Source: Microcystis viridis FACHB-1342
Lineage (GTDB): Bacteria > Cyanobacteriota > Cyanobacteriia > Cyanobacteriales > Microcystaceae
Reading direction: 5' to 3'
Assembly (NCBI RefSeq): GCF_014698335.1
Contig: NZ_JACJSV010000003.1
Coordinates: forward strand, 62,001 to 126,000
DNA: 64,000 bases
The notes beneath the pieces were generated by a model. That model was not told the DNA's origin. It saw nothing but the letters and a program-made list of their open reading frames with translations, and searched no databases. This document shows positions 17,790 to 27,672 of the stretch, piece by piece (within the stretch, counting starts at the first letter, position 1; each line of letters starts with the position of its first letter). Position numbers and translations under genes: made by a program.

Positions 17790-19346
17790 ATGTTTGATAA
17801 TTTCTCAAAAAAACTCCCCTGGCAAAGTCTCAAACAAGCGATCGCTTTTGTCTTAACAATTATTGCCTTAACTCCAGTAGTTACAGCTTTAATTTCTAGC
17901 GTTAATCAGCCTCAAATCCAATCGAATATTCAACTATATCAAACCAATCTCAACCTACAAGTCACGACTCTCAGCAGCGATGCTGACCCTAATAGCGAGG
18001 AATTTGCTAATCTTAAATTAATGCAAACTTCCCTGATCGGTGAAGCTCCTTATACCACTGCCGAGGAACAGTATTTATCAGCCCAGAAAAGTGCCAAAAA
18101 AACAATCACCGAACTAGAAAAATCAGCAGTTAATCCCGAACAAAAAAAATCTCTTGAGCGCGAAATCAATTCCTTAAAAGATTTAGAGCTAAAATTAAGT
18201 CTCATTCAAGCTAGTCAAGGTGACTTGGATTCGGCACGGAAAATCTGGCAAGACATCAAGGAAAAATCAGAATTTGAGAACTATAAACCTGCTGTTTTAA
18301 AAAATGCGCTGCTGTTAGAGGGATTGTACAGTGAACCCCCCGAAATTGCCTCCGATGCTGAAGCGAGAATCGATCGCAATTTTCAAGGATGGTTTCGTTA
18401 TACCATTCTGGAAAAATTATATAGTCTCGAAAATCGTCAAGAGGATTTACTCGCTTTAGAGGAAGAACAGAGTGAAGTGGCGGCTAATGCGTTAATTAAA
18501 CTGATTTTAGTGGCTTTGTTGCCTCTTATCGGCGGTTTAATCGGTTTTGTGCTGTTGATATTTTTATTAGTGCAGTGGCTGCTCCGTAAACAGCGATCGC
18601 TGCTCTTTTTAGATGATAGTCTCGCTTGGCAAACTAAGTGGGGAGGAGAAACCCTCTGGTGGGGAATAATTATCGGTTTCTTTTTCGTCGGACAAATTGT
18701 TTTACCGGTAATTTTCGGGATTTTATCGAGTTTCTTGAGTCTCAATCCCGAACAATTTAACCTAGAAGCTAAAGCAATATACGTTGTAGTTAGTTATTTA
18801 GCCTTAACATTGAGCAGTTTATCGGTTTTATACCTAGCGATCAAGCCTTTTCGCCCTTTACCTCCCGATTGGTTTCGTTTTAAACTCTTTAGTCCTTGGC
18901 TTCTCTGGGGATTAGCCGGCTATTTTGTCGCTTTACCCCTGGTTATTATCGTTTCTTTGCTCAATCAACTAATTTGGCAAGGACAAGGAGGCAGTAACCC
19001 GCTGCTGACTTTAGCCCTAGAATCCCAGAATACCTTCGCTTTAATCTGTTTTGGCTTTACTGCTTCCCTTGCCGCTCCTTTTTTCGAGGAAATTGTCTTT
19101 CGCGGTTTTTTACTAGCTTCTTTGACTCGTTATCTGCCTGTCTGGGGTGCGATTGCTCTTAGTAGTTTGATTTTCGCCCTTGCTCACCAAAATTTGTCAG
19201 AAGTGCTGCCTTTAACCGTCCTAGGTTGTGTTCTTGGCTTTGTTTACACCCGCTCGAAAAATTTATTATCCTCGATGTTGGTTCATAGTCTCTGGAATGG
19301 TGGCACCCTGTTAAGTTTATTTTTATTGGGCAGCGGTGCGGGTTAG
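17790..19346 (+). CDS. CPBP-family intramembrane glutamic protease
   Basis: A 518-aa protein. Residues 15-35 form a membrane segment, 40-225 an extracytoplasmic helical region with TPR-like character, and 235-515 about eight membrane helices. The CPBP (CAAX protease/Abi) motif is present: EE..FRG with Glu433, Glu434 and Arg438 in FFEEIVFRGFL, and the second motif FALAHQN with His466. Family members cleave membrane substrates, and the substrate here is unknown. The long N-terminal soluble domain is common in cyanobacterial members. Confidence 0.85.
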   Translation: MFDNFSKKLPWQSLKQAIAFVLTIIALTPVVTALISSVNQPQIQSNIQLYQTNLNLQVTTLSSDADPNSEEFANLKLMQTSLIGEAPYTTAEEQYLSAQKSAKKTITELEKSAVNPEQKKSLEREINSLKDLELKLSLIQASQGDLDSARKIWQDIKEKSEFENYKPAVLKNALLLEGLYSEPPEIASDAEARIDRNFQGWFRYTILEKLYSLENRQEDLLALEEEQSEVAANALIKLILVALLPLIGGLIGFVLLIFLLVQWLLRKQRSLLFLDDSLAWQTKWGGETLWWGIIIGFFFVGQIVLPVIFGILSSFLSLNPEQFNLEAKAIYVVVSYLALTLSSLSVLYLAIKPFRPLPPDWFRFKLFSPWLLWGLAGYFVALPLVIIVSLLNQLIWQGQGGSNPLLTLALESQNTFALICFGFTASLAAPFFEEIVFRGFLLASLTRYLPVWGAIALSSLIFALAHQNLSEVLPLTVLGCVLGFVYTRSKNLLSSMLVHSLWNGGTLLSLFLLGSGAG

Positions 19347-19392
19347 GTGAGGTAAAAAGTCTCTTAGTCTAGAGATAACTAATCTTCCCCTT

Positions 19393-20031
19393 TCAACCCT
19401 TGCACTTAATTAGATAACCACATCGTTGCTCACCTTGATTGATCCAGTGAGTCCGTTCGATCGTACAATCGGGAAGCAGCAGCGCAAACATTTCTAATTC
19501 ATGGCCACAGATACTGGGATAGGAACCAGCCACCTCAGCAATAGCGCAATGATGCTCGGCCAGGATATAACTATTTTCTGCTTCCAGTGCCACTAATTCT
19601 GCCATATAACCCTCCTCTTGGCGAATTTCCAGCAATTTTCTCATTCTTTCCCCTAAAGACCCCTTCCCGAGGCGCAATTGATATTCTGCCGCTTTGCGTT
19701 GCCACTGTTTTTTGAGAATTTCCCCCACCTGTTGCTCTCCCACCGTCTCCACGAGAGTATTGAGGAAAGAAACGGCGAAATTATCGTAATTATGGGGAAA
19801 ACGGCTACGACCTTGACGACTGAGACGATAAATGTGCTGAGGCCGTCCTATCTTATTTTGTACCGCAAAATATTCGATCAGTCCTTCCCCCTCCAAATCC
19901 TTAAGATGGCGGCGCGTCGCTTGCGGACTAATACTTAACTCTTCAGCCAAGTCTTGGGCGGTAGATTGACCGTTTTTGAGCAAATATTGCAGAATATCGT
20001 CTTTCGTCGAGGCGGGTTGAGTCGTGGTCAT
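19393..20031 (-). CDS. sufR: SufR, iron-sulfur-sensing repressor of the suf operon
   Basis: 212 aa from the ATG at 20031; a TTG at 20061 would add ten residues. An N-terminal winged helix-turn-helix (DDILQYLLKNGQSTAQDLAEELSISPQATRRHLKDL) binds DNA. The C-terminal cysteine pattern is exactly C-x12-C-x13-C-x14-C, the signature of cyanobacterial SufR that holds a 4Fe-4S cluster. In this family the cluster-bound protein represses sufBCDS and itself. It is divergent from sufB, with two CAAC-N6-GTTG sites between them. Confidence 0.95.
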   Translation of the reverse strand: MTTTQPASTKDDILQYLLKNGQSTAQDLAEELSISPQATRRHLKDLEGEGLIEYFAVQNKIGRPQHIYRLSRQGRSRFPHNYDNFAVSFLNTLVETVGEQQVGEILKKQWQRKAAEYQLRLGKGSLGERMRKLLEIRQEEGYMAELVALEAENSYILAEHHCAIAEVAGSYPSICGHELEMFALLLPDCTIERTHWINQGEQRCGYLIKCKG

Positions 20032-20154
20032 GATACCAAAAACAGAGGCTTTAGCGTACAATTGCTGAGGGTCAAGGAGCGGCCAATTACCCCTACAGAG
20101 TAACCTGAATAACAGAGGTTTACCAGCATCCTCTCAAATTTTCCGTGACTTTGA

Positions 20155-20168
20155 CAACAGCTTTGTTG
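20155..20168. promoter_or_regulatory. SufR operator, distal site
   Basis: CAACAGCTTTGTTG matches the reported SufR consensus CAAC-N6-GTTG and extends one base pair on each side. It lies 12 bp upstream of a TATAAT box (20180-20185), placed to block the sufB promoter. Confidence 0.85.
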
Positions 20169-20179
20169 TTAATCTATTA

Positions 20180-20185
20180 TATAAT
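20180..20185 (+). promoter_or_regulatory. probable -10 box of the sufB promoter
   Basis: TATAAT lies between the two SufR operators and 70 bp upstream of the sufB ATG. No good TTGACA is visible 17 bp upstream, where the distal operator lies. Confidence 0.55.
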
Positions 20186-20194
20186 CAATTTAAA

Positions 20195-20208
20195 CAACTT
20201 TATTGTTG
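20195..20208. promoter_or_regulatory. SufR operator, proximal site
   Basis: CAACTTTATTGTTG is a second CAAC-N6-GTTG match, embedded in a longer palindrome (AAACAAC...GTTGTTT, 20192-20211). Its centre is 40 bp from that of the first site, close to four helical turns, so two SufR dimers could bind the same DNA face. Confidence 0.85.
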
Positions 20209-20254
20209 TTTAACTGCCTCCCCTGCCTACCGCGTAGAGAGAACACTAACCCCC

Positions 20255-21697
20255 ATGAGTGCAACCACCGTTAAAAACCTCGTTAACCAACCCTACAAGT
20301 ACGGTTTCATCACCGATATCGAATCGGAAACCATCCCTCGCGGTTTGAATGAGGAGATTATTCGCCTAATTTCGGCGAAAAAGAAGGAACCGGAATTCAT
20401 GCTCGATTTTCGTCTCCGGGCCTACCATCAATGGCAAAAGATGACCGAACCCAGTTGGCCACACGTTTCCTATCCTGCCATTGATTATCAAAATATTATC
20501 TACTACTCTGCACCCAAACAGAAAAAAGCAAAACTCAACAGTCTTGAAGAAGTTGACCCCACTTTAATCGAAACCTTTGAAAAATTAGGCATTCCTCTTT
20601 CGGAACAAAAACGCCTTTCTAACGTCGCTGTCGATGCTATCTTTGATAGCGTTTCTATCGCCACAACTTTTAAAGAAAAACTAGCAGAACAAGGGGTTAT
20701 TTTCTGTTCTATTTCGGAAGCTTTACAGGAACATCCCGACTTGGTGCAGAAATATCTCGGTACTGTGGTTCCCGTGGGTGATAATTATTTTGCCGCTCTT
20801 AATTCTGCAGTTTTTAGCGATGGTTCCTTTGTTTTTATCCCCAAAGGTGTCGTCTGTCCGATGGAATTGTCCACCTATTTTCGGATTAATAACGGTGAGA
20901 CAGGACAATTTGAAAGAACTTTAATTGTCGCTGAAGAAGGGGCATCGGTAAGTTATTTAGAAGGTTGCACCGCTCCGATGTACGATAGTAATCAACTTCA
21001 TGCCGCCGTCGTGGAATTAGTCGCCCTCGATAATGCGGATATTAAATATTCGACCGTACAAAATTGGTACGCTGGCGATGCCAATGGTAAGGGAGGTATA
21101 TACAATTTCGTCACTAAACGGGGTCTGTGTAAAGGAGTTAATTCTAAGATTTCTTGGACGCAGGTGGAAACCGGTTCAGCAATTACTTGGAAGTATCCCA
21201 GTTGTGTCTTAGTCGGCGATAATTCCGTCGGGGAATTCTACTCAATTGCCCTAACTAATAACAAACAACAGGCCGATACAGGTACGAAAATGATTCACAT
21301 TGGCCGGAACACCAAGAGTACCATTATTTCTAAGGGAATTTCTGCGGGTAACTCCCAAAATAGTTATCGCGGTTTAGTGAAAATGGGACCGAAAGCCAAG
21401 GGAGCAAGAAATTACTCCCAGTGTGATTCTATGCTGATTGGAGATAATGCCGAAGCTAACACTTTTCCCTATATTCAGGTGGATAACAACAGTGCTAAAG
21501 TAGAACACGAAGCTTCTACTTCTAAAATCGGTGAAGACCAATTATTCTACTTCGCACAACGGGGCATTTCCGAAGAAGATGCTGTCTCTATGTTAGTCAG
21601 TGGTTTCTGTAAGGATGTCCTCAGTAAATTACCGATGGAATTCGCCGCCGAAGCTGATAAACTCCTCAGTCTCAAGCTCGAAGGAACCGTCGGATAA
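20255..21697 (+). CDS. sufB: Fe-S cluster assembly scaffold protein SufB
   Basis: A 480-aa scaffold subunit of the SufBC2D complex, in which Fe-S clusters are built in the cytoplasm. Typical segments are the N-terminal [46 protein letters not shown], the conserved EGCTAP, the beta-helix core ([22 protein letters not shown]) and the C-terminal [21 protein letters not shown]. It is the first gene of sufBCDS. An 80-bp gap with tandem TTATCAG units separates it from sufC. Confidence 0.98.
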   Translation: MSATTVKNLVNQPYKYGFITDIESETIPRGLNEEIIRLISAKKKEPEFMLDFRLRAYHQWQKMTEPSWPHVSYPAIDYQNIIYYSAPKQKKAKLNSLEEVDPTLIETFEKLGIPLSEQKRLSNVAVDAIFDSVSIATTFKEKLAEQGVIFCSISEALQEHPDLVQKYLGTVVPVGDNYFAALNSAVFSDGSFVFIPKGVVCPMELSTYFRINNGETGQFERTLIVAEEGASVSYLEGCTAPMYDSNQLHAAVVELVALDNADIKYSTVQNWYAGDANGKGGIYNFVTKRGLCKGVNSKISWTQVETGSAITWKYPSCVLVGDNSVGEFYSIALTNNKQQADTGTKMIHIGRNTKSTIISKGISAGNSQNSYRGLVKMGPKAKGARNYSQCDSMLIGDNAEANTFPYIQVDNNSAKVEHEASTSKIGEDQLFYFAQRGISEEDAVSMLVSGFCKDVLSKLPMEFAAEADKLLSLKLEGTVG

Positions 21698-21699
21698 CA

Positions 21700-21722
21700 G
21701 TTATCAGTTATCAGTTATCAGT
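21700..21722. repeat. tandem TTATCAG heptamer between sufB and sufC
   Basis: Three copies of CAGTTAT/TTATCAG follow directly after the sufB stop. The same heptamer occurs at 11695 and 22553. It is a simple dispersed repeat with no coding role. Confidence 0.7.
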
Positions 21723-21777
21723 GTTCGCTGAAATATAATTAGTTTCTAGAAATATTTGCAGTTGCCAACAAAAAAAC

Positions 21778-22548
21778 ATGAGTGAAGTAATTTTATCGGT
21801 AAAAAATCTGACCGCTAGTATTGATGGAAATCAGATTCTTAAAGGAGTTAACCTCGAAATTAAAGCAGGGGAAACCCACGCAATTATGGGGCGCAATGGC
21901 TCAGGAAAAAGCACCTTTTCCAAAGTAATCGCTGGACATCCTGATTATGAAGTAACTGGGGGAGAAATAATTTATAAAGGCGAAAACCTTTTAGACAAAG
22001 AACCCTATGAACGAGCGCTTATGGGTATCTTTCTCGCTTTCCAATATCCCTTAGAAATCCCCGGCGTTAGTAACCTCGATTTTCTTCGCGTTGCCTATAA
22101 TGCCAGACAAAAATATCTAGGCTCGGAAGAATTAGATAGTTTTGACTTTGAGGAATTAGTCGAGAAAAAACTAGAAGTTGTTCAGATGAATCCTAGCTTT
22201 CTTGGTAGAAGTTTAAACGAAGGTTTCTCCGGTGGTGAGAAAAAACGTAATGAAATCCTCCAAATGGCTTTATTAGAACCCACTTTAGGAATTCTCGATG
22301 AAATTGACTCCGGTTTAGACATCGATGCTTTGCGAATTGTTGCCCAGGGAGTCAATCACTTAGCTACTCCCGATAACGCTTTTTTACTTATCACTCACTA
22401 TCAGCGTCTGCTCAACTACATTGAACCCGATGTTATTCATGTTATGTACGATGGGCGCATTGTCACCAGTGGCGGTAAAGAATTAGCTCTCGAATTAGAA
22501 AGAACTGGCTACGATTTCCTCGACGAACAAGTATTAGCCGTTAAGTAA
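21778..22548 (+). CDS. sufC: Fe-S assembly ATPase SufC
   Basis: A 256-aa ABC-type ATPase that energises the SufBCD scaffold. Walker A is GRNGSGKST, the ABC signature is [11 protein letters not shown] (the SufC-specific variant), and Walker B with its glutamate is [12 protein letters not shown]. The H-loop is [10 protein letters not shown]. There is no membrane partner, as expected. Confidence 0.98.
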   Translation: MSEVILSVKNLTASIDGNQILKGVNLEIKAGETHAIMGRNGSGKSTFSKVIAGHPDYEVTGGEIIYKGENLLDKEPYERALMGIFLAFQYPLEIPGVSNLDFLRVAYNARQKYLGSEELDSFDFEELVEKKLEVVQMNPSFLGRSLNEGFSGGEKKRNEILQMALLEPTLGILDEIDSGLDIDALRIVAQGVNHLATPDNAFLLITHYQRLLNYIEPDVIHVMYDGRIVTSGGKELALELERTGYDFLDEQVLAVK

Positions 22549-22574
22549 TCTAGCTATCAGTTATCAGTAGTCTG

Positions 22575-22745
22575 GGGAGTCAGGAGTCAGGAGGCAGGAG
22601 TCAGGAGATTATTTTTACTTATTCTCCCCACACCCCACACCCTACACCCCACACCCTACACCCCACACCCTACACCCCACACCCCACACCCCACACCCCA
22701 CACCCCGCACCCCACACCCTACACCCCAACCCCCAACCCTCCAAC
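22575..22745. repeat. composite (CAGGAGT)n / (CCCCACACCCTACA)n minisatellite between sufC and sufD
   Basis: Units of GTCAGGAG are followed by CAGGAGATTATTTTTACTTATTCTCC, then about 110 bp of CCCCACACC/CCCTACACC units. The same order (CAGGAGA units, an ATTATTTT.TTTATTCTCC spacer, CCCCACA units) is seen at 3608-3681. The array ends 12 bp before the sufD ATG, replacing any normal leader. Confidence 0.85.
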
Positions 22746-22756
22746 CCCTCCTACCA

Positions 22757-24082
22757 ATGACAGCCATAATCACGAAACCTGAACAATCAGGAGAATTATT
22801 GTTAAAATTGTCGCGAGAAACGGTTCCCACTATCGATAACGGTAAAATTCTCGAATTAAGAGAATCGGGAGCCAGTAAAGCTCACGAATTAGCCATCCCT
22901 GGCAGAAAAGATGAAGAATGGCAATTCACCGATTTAAGTCAACTCTGGGCGATCGATTTTCGCGCCCCCCAAACCGTTACAATCGATAAAAATGCCCTAG
23001 CTGTTTTTTTACTGCCCGAAGCCAAAAACAGCCGTATAGTCTTCGTTAACGGCATTTATCAGCCTGAATTGTCCGATATCTCCGCTTTACCCCCCGGTGT
23101 CAGCGTCAGCAATCTCGCCAATGCACAAAAAGATGTTCTTGTCAACTATCTAGGGAAAGAAAAAACCCCCGAATTTTTTACCGCACTCAACCAAGCTGGA
23201 CTAAGCGATGGGGCAGTAATTCACGTCACCGCTAACACCGTTGTCACAACCCCGATACATCTCCTATTTATCACCGTTGTGGAGGAAATTCCCCGCTTTT
23301 ATCAGCCCCATAGCCTCATCGTGGCTGAAACGGGAGCTAGTGTCAATATTATTGAGAACTACGGAGCTTTAGCCGAACATTGCTCCGATTTACCTGTAAA
23401 TTACTCTTATTTCACCAACGCTGTCACGGAAATTTACCTCGAAGCCAACGCCGAGGTCATCCATACCAGAGTACAACGGGAATCGGGAGATGGTTTTCAC
23501 ATCGGACGCACGATAATTGAACAAGGGCGCGATAGCCGTTACACTCTCAACGAGATAAATCTAGGAGCTAAACTCTGCCGTCATAACCTCGATGTCCTGC
23601 AAAAAGGAGCACAAACCGAGACAAATCTGTACGGATTAGCCATGATTACCGGACAACAAACCGCCGATACCCACAGCGCTATCTATCTCAACCATCCCCA
23701 CGGCATCGCCAACCAACTGCATAAATGTATCGTTGATGGTAGCGCTCACGCCATCTTTAATGGTAAAGTGTTTGTTCCCAAACCCGCCCAATTAACCAAC
23801 GCCTCCCAGTTAAATCGGAATTTGTTAATTTCTAACAAGGCACGAGTCAACACCAAACCGGAATTACAAATTACCGCCGATAACGTCAAATGTTCCCACG
23901 GGGCAACCATTAGCCAACTGGAAGCAGATGATTTATTCTATCTGCAAAGCCGGGGCTTAAGCGCCGACACCGCCCGCAGTTTGTTAATTGATGCTTTCTC
24001 GGCCGAGATTTTAGCTAAAATTCCTCTAGAATCCCTCCGCCAAAGATTGGGGCAATGTGTCGCCTGTCGCAGTGTGGAATAA
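22757..24082 (+). CDS. sufD: Fe-S cluster assembly protein SufD
   Basis: A 441-aa SufB paralog and structural partner in the SufBC2D complex. Visible features are GRKDEEWQFTDLSQLW near the N-terminus, the right-handed beta-helix core (SLIVAETGASVNIIENYGAL) and the C-terminal ELQITADNVKCSHGATISQLEADDLFYLQSRGL. No Shine-Dalgarno is present because a minisatellite reaches almost to the ATG. Confidence 0.96.
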   Translation: MTAIITKPEQSGELLLKLSRETVPTIDNGKILELRESGASKAHELAIPGRKDEEWQFTDLSQLWAIDFRAPQTVTIDKNALAVFLLPEAKNSRIVFVNGIYQPELSDISALPPGVSVSNLANAQKDVLVNYLGKEKTPEFFTALNQAGLSDGAVIHVTANTVVTTPIHLLFITVVEEIPRFYQPHSLIVAETGASVNIIENYGALAEHCSDLPVNYSYFTNAVTEIYLEANAEVIHTRVQRESGDGFHIGRTIIEQGRDSRYTLNEINLGAKLCRHNLDVLQKGAQTETNLYGLAMITGQQTADTHSAIYLNHPHGIANQLHKCIVDGSAHAIFNGKVFVPKPAQLTNASQLNRNLLISNKARVNTKPELQITADNVKCSHGATISQLEADDLFYLQSRGLSADTARSLLIDAFSAEILAKIPLESLRQRLGQCVACRSVE

Positions 24083-24137
24083 CTCTGCCGGGGTGGGTGT
24101 CAACCTGCCCAAAGTACCCCTCTGACTCCTGACTAAA

Positions 24138-25400
24138 ATGACAATTATCCAAGAAAAAACCCTCGCCCAAAAAGTCCACGCCGATTTCCCTATCCTCCAT
24201 CAAACCGTACACGATAAACCCCTTATCTATCTCGATAGTGCCGCCACTTCCCAAAAACCCATTCAAGTATTAGAAACCCTGCGAAACTATTACGAAAAAG
24301 ATAACGCTAATGTGCATCGGGGGGCGCATACTTTAAGTGTCCGGGCAACGGAAGCCTACGAAGGGGCCAGAGATAAGGTGGCTAGGTTTATTAATGCCGC
24401 TTCTCGTCAGGAAATTGTCTATACTCGCAACGCCACGGAAGCGATTAATTTAGTCGCCTACAGTTGGGCATTAAATACCCTGAAAGCAGGGGATGAAATT
24501 ATTCTCTCGGTGATGGAACACCACAGTAATTTAATCCCCTGGCAAATTGTCTGCCAAAAGACGGGGGCGGTGATTAAATATGTGCAATTAACCAGCGACG
24601 AAAGCTTTGATTTAGAACAATATAAATCCTTGTTATCTGAGAAAACTAAATTAGTTGCTGTCCTTCATGTTTCTAATACATTAGGCTGTATTAATCCCGT
24701 TGCCGAAATAGTCAGCCTTGCCCATCAAGTCGGGGCGAAAGTATTAATTGATGCCTGTCAAAGTGTCCCCCATTTAGCCATTGATGTGCAGGCCATAGAT
24801 TGTGATTGGTTGGTGGCTAGTGGTCATAAAATGTGCGCCCCCACCGGTATTGGATTTTTGTACGGCAAAGAGGCGATTTTAGAGGCAATGCCGCCCTTTT
24901 TTGGTGGTGGCGAAATGATTGCGGAAGTCTATTTAGACCATTTTACCTGTGCCGAACTGCCCCACAAATTTGAAGCGGGAACCCCCGCTATTGGCGAAGC
25001 GATTGCCCTCGGTGCTGCGGTAGAATATTTAATGGGTTTAGGTATGGATAATATTCATGCCTACGAAGAAGAGTTAACCGCCTGTTTGTTCAAAAAATTA
25101 GGAGAAATTGAGGGTTTAAGAATTTACGGGCCATCACCTAGTTTAACGGGCCAAGGTCGGGCTAGTTTAGCCGCCTTTAATGTGGAAGGGATTCATGCTA
25201 GTGATTTAGCTACTTTATTAGACCACGAAGGAATCGCTATTCGTTCCGGTCATCACTGTACCCAACCTCTACACCGCCTTTTTGATGCTTCCGGCAGCGC
25301 GCGGGCAAGTCTATATTTTTATAATACCCGCGAAGAAATTGATAGCTTTATTGTCGCTTTACAGGAAACTATCGATTTCTTTGCCAACTGTTTTTCTTAG
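24138..25400 (+). CDS. sufS: cysteine desulfurase SufS
   Basis: A 420-aa PLP enzyme that mobilises sulfur from cysteine for the Suf system. The PLP lysine is in [12 protein letters not shown], the substrate region [16 protein letters not shown] is intact, and the persulfide cysteine is in [11 protein letters not shown]. It is a group II desulfurase, as expected beside SufBCD, and the last gene of the operon. The RluA-type gene begins 33 bp downstream. Confidence 0.97.
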   Translation: MTIIQEKTLAQKVHADFPILHQTVHDKPLIYLDSAATSQKPIQVLETLRNYYEKDNANVHRGAHTLSVRATEAYEGARDKVARFINAASRQEIVYTRNATEAINLVAYSWALNTLKAGDEIILSVMEHHSNLIPWQIVCQKTGAVIKYVQLTSDESFDLEQYKSLLSEKTKLVAVLHVSNTLGCINPVAEIVSLAHQVGAKVLIDACQSVPHLAIDVQAIDCDWLVASGHKMCAPTGIGFLYGKEAILEAMPPFFGGGEMIAEVYLDHFTCAELPHKFEAGTPAIGEAIALGAAVEYLMGLGMDNIHAYEEELTACLFKKLGEIEGLRIYGPSPSLTGQGRASLAAFNVEGIHASDLATLLDHEGIAIRSGHHCTQPLHRLFDASGSARASLYFYNTREEIDSFIVALQETIDFFANCFS

Positions 25401-25433
25401 GGGTATCTCTAGCCCTTTTCCTGTTCTTAAAGA

Positions 25434-26939
25434 GTGAAGGAAGTTACTTATTATTATCAAGGAATTTGTCCCGAAACGGGCGAGTTATTGCGCTTGCCCC
25501 GCACTCTTTTGGCTGAAAAAATTGCCCGAGATTTGATGACAACTATCACCAATCCTGAAGGCAAAATGTATGGCATTTTGTTAGGAGAAAATGCCGCTGG
25601 CGAAATAGAAATTTTAAAAGCTTTTTCTGGACAGGGAGAAGCCACCGGCTGGGTTCCGTCCCTAGTGGGGAGAGAAAAAATTGTGCTGGAAGAAAAGCAA
25701 GTTTTGCAACTTTTAGAAACAATTAAACAGGAAATTATCACTTTAAAATCAATTCCCGAACATAATTTATATCGACTCAATCAAGCAAGTTTTGAACGTA
25801 AAATCCAAGCTTTACAGCAACAACATCAAAACCATAAACAGGAACGAGATAGATTAAGAAATTTAGGAGATTTAAACTCAGAAGAATTAGAAAAGTTAAA
25901 TAATCTCAGTCGTCAGGAAAAAAGAGCAAGAAAGCAATTAAAACAGGAACAAAAACAAGTTTTAGAACCCTTAATTGAGAAAATAAACTTAGCCAATCAG
26001 AGAATTATTGAACTTAAGCAACAGCGTAGAAACCTCTCCAAACAGTTACAGGAATTGCTGTATCAATCCTACTGTTTAAATAATTTTTCTGGACAATCTC
26101 TCTCCTTAGCTAAATTGATGGGCAGTAATTTGTTACCGACAGGAACAGGGGAATGTTGCGCCCCAAAATTATTAAATTATGCCGCTATGAAAGGATTAAA
26201 ACCTGTCGCCATGGCCGAATTTTGGTGGGGAGAATCGAATCGAGATAGAAAACAGGGAGAATTTTATGGCGCTTGTCAAGAAAGATGTCAACCTCTCATG
26301 GGTTTTTTACTCTCTGGTTTACGTTCATCTCTAGAAATTATCTACGAAGACGAGGGAATAATTGCTATTAATAAACCCCCAGGATTATTATCGGTAGCAG
26401 GACGTTATCAAGATAGTCAAGATGCTGTGGTTAATCGGTTTCGTCGTCAGGGAAAAAATGTCATTCCCGTTCATCGTTTAGACCGAGAAACTTCTGGTAT
26501 ATTATTACTAGCTAAAAGTTTAGATATTTATCGTTGTTTATCCCAACAATTTCAACGGCGACAAGTGGAAAAAATCTACGAAGCTATATTATCAGAAATT
26601 ATTGAGCGAGAATCGGGTATAATTGACCTACCTCTCTGGGGAAATCCGCAAAATCGACCCTATCAAACTGTGGACTGGCAAAGGGGAAAACCTAGTCAAA
26701 CCTATTTTAAAGTTATCGGTAAAGAAGGCAATTATTCTCGCCTCGAATTTATTCCCTACACGGGAAGAACCCATCAAATTCGTGTTCATAGTCAAGCGGG
26801 ATTAGGGATAGGAATTTTAGGCGATCGCTTGTATAATGGTAAGCAGTCCGACCGTTTGTACCTACACGCTAAACAATTATCTTTTCGTCATCCTCAGACC
26901 GAAAATAAACTTGATCTGATCATTCCCACTCCCTTTTGA
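25434..26939 (+). CDS. RluA-family pseudouridine synthase with long N-terminal extension
   Basis: 501 aa from a GTG start. The first 300 residues are unlike classical RluA and include a charged coiled-coil stretch (about 115-210). The catalytic domain begins near IIYEDEGIIAINKPPGLLS and contains the motif HRLDRETSGILLLAK with the catalytic aspartate, and later GRTHQIRVHSQ. The substrate is rRNA or tRNA uridine, and the site cannot be inferred. This long architecture occurs in cyanobacteria and some gammaproteobacteria. No S4 domain is seen. Confidence 0.88.
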   Translation: MKEVTYYYQGICPETGELLRLPRTLLAEKIARDLMTTITNPEGKMYGILLGENAAGEIEILKAFSGQGEATGWVPSLVGREKIVLEEKQVLQLLETIKQEIITLKSIPEHNLYRLNQASFERKIQALQQQHQNHKQERDRLRNLGDLNSEELEKLNNLSRQEKRARKQLKQEQKQVLEPLIEKINLANQRIIELKQQRRNLSKQLQELLYQSYCLNNFSGQSLSLAKLMGSNLLPTGTGECCAPKLLNYAAMKGLKPVAMAEFWWGESNRDRKQGEFYGACQERCQPLMGFLLSGLRSSLEIIYEDEGIIAINKPPGLLSVAGRYQDSQDAVVNRFRRQGKNVIPVHRLDRETSGILLLAKSLDIYRCLSQQFQRRQVEKIYEAILSEIIERESGIIDLPLWGNPQNRPYQTVDWQRGKPSQTYFKVIGKEGNYSRLEFIPYTGRTHQIRVHSQAGLGIGILGDRLYNGKQSDRLYLHAKQLSFRHPQTENKLDLIIPTPF

Positions 26940-26980
26940 GAGCTATAAAATCTCAACTTCTTGCGGAGCCAAAAATTTGC

Positions 26981-27127
26981 TGGCTCTCTTCGGTTTGGTG
27001 GGTAAAATGTATTCTAAGATGCAGTTATCCTGGCGAGCGAGTCGAACAAACCACAAAGACACAAAGGACACAAAGATCGCTCTCTCCTATATAAGTTAAA
27101 CTGATCACACAAAGAATAAGAGAGCCA
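26981..27127. repeat. 147-bp inverted-repeat element with TGGCTCTCTT ends
   Basis: Perfect 10-bp inverted repeats TGGCTCTCTT (26981-26990) and AAGAGAGCCA (27118-27127) resemble the ends of the element at 14591-14690. A (ACAAAGGAC)n-like tract lies inside. The region contains no gene. Confidence 0.45.
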
Positions 27128-27262
27128 TTTGCTGGCATTGACAATTATGAACTTGCTTTAGGCTATCATCAGGTGGCTGAATAAGACTTTTGCAGGATAT
27201 CTCTTAAGATGCCTTCGCCCTAATTAAAGGCGGCCTTGATCGCTTTTTACGCTAGATTGTGC

Positions 27263-27312
27263 TATAATGAGAAGTTGGCATTTTTTAGGCAGAGAGCAGT
27301 TACAGGAGGTGA
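27263..27312 (+). promoter_or_regulatory. rpsU promoter -10 box and strong ribosome binding site
   Basis: TATAAT (27263-27268) in TGCTATAATGA is a good extended -10. AGGAGGTGA (27304-27312) is a full anti-16S match 9 bases before the ATG. Such a strong Shine-Dalgarno is unusual among the housekeeping genes here. Confidence 0.7.
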
Positions 27313-27321
27313 ATTAGGTTA

Positions 27322-27504
27322 ATGACCCAAGTGGTAGTTGGTCAGAACGAGGCGATCGAATCAGCCCTACGTCGTTTTAAGCGACAGGTAGCGAAAGCGG
27401 GAATTTATGCGGATATCAAAAAGCATCAATTTTTTGAAACCCCTCAAGAAAAGAGAAAGCGTAAAGCAGTAGCCCGAAGACGACAAAGAACCCGTCGTCG
27501 TTAA
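27322..27504 (+). CDS. rpsU: 30S ribosomal protein bS21
   Basis: A 60-aa basic ribosomal protein. The sequence [27 protein letters not shown] and the arginine-rich end [15 protein letters not shown] are diagnostic. It is monocistronic, with its own promoter and terminator. Confidence 0.97.
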   Translation: MTQVVVGQNEAIESALRRFKRQVAKAGIYADIKKHQFFETPQEKRKRKAVARRRQRTRRR

Positions 27505-27515
27505 ATTCCACCAGT

Positions 27516-27549
27516 CAGAAGCTGAATAAAGGCTTCTGGCTGTCTTTTA
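27516..27549 (+). terminator. rpsU terminator
   Basis: CAGAAGC (27516-27522) pairs with GCTTCTG (27532-27538) around a 9-base loop and is followed by GCTGTCTTTTATTTT. It is a good intrinsic terminator just after the rpsU stop. The rest of the gap to 27673 holds nothing I recognise. Confidence 0.75.
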
Positions 27550-27672
27550 TTTTGATCGGGTTTTGGGGGTTGGGAAACAGATTAGGGAGTGGGGGAGTAG
27601 GGATAAAACAACTGATGGCTGTCTCTTGCCAGAGTGCCTATCTCTACTGGGAAATTAATTCTGCACGACTAC

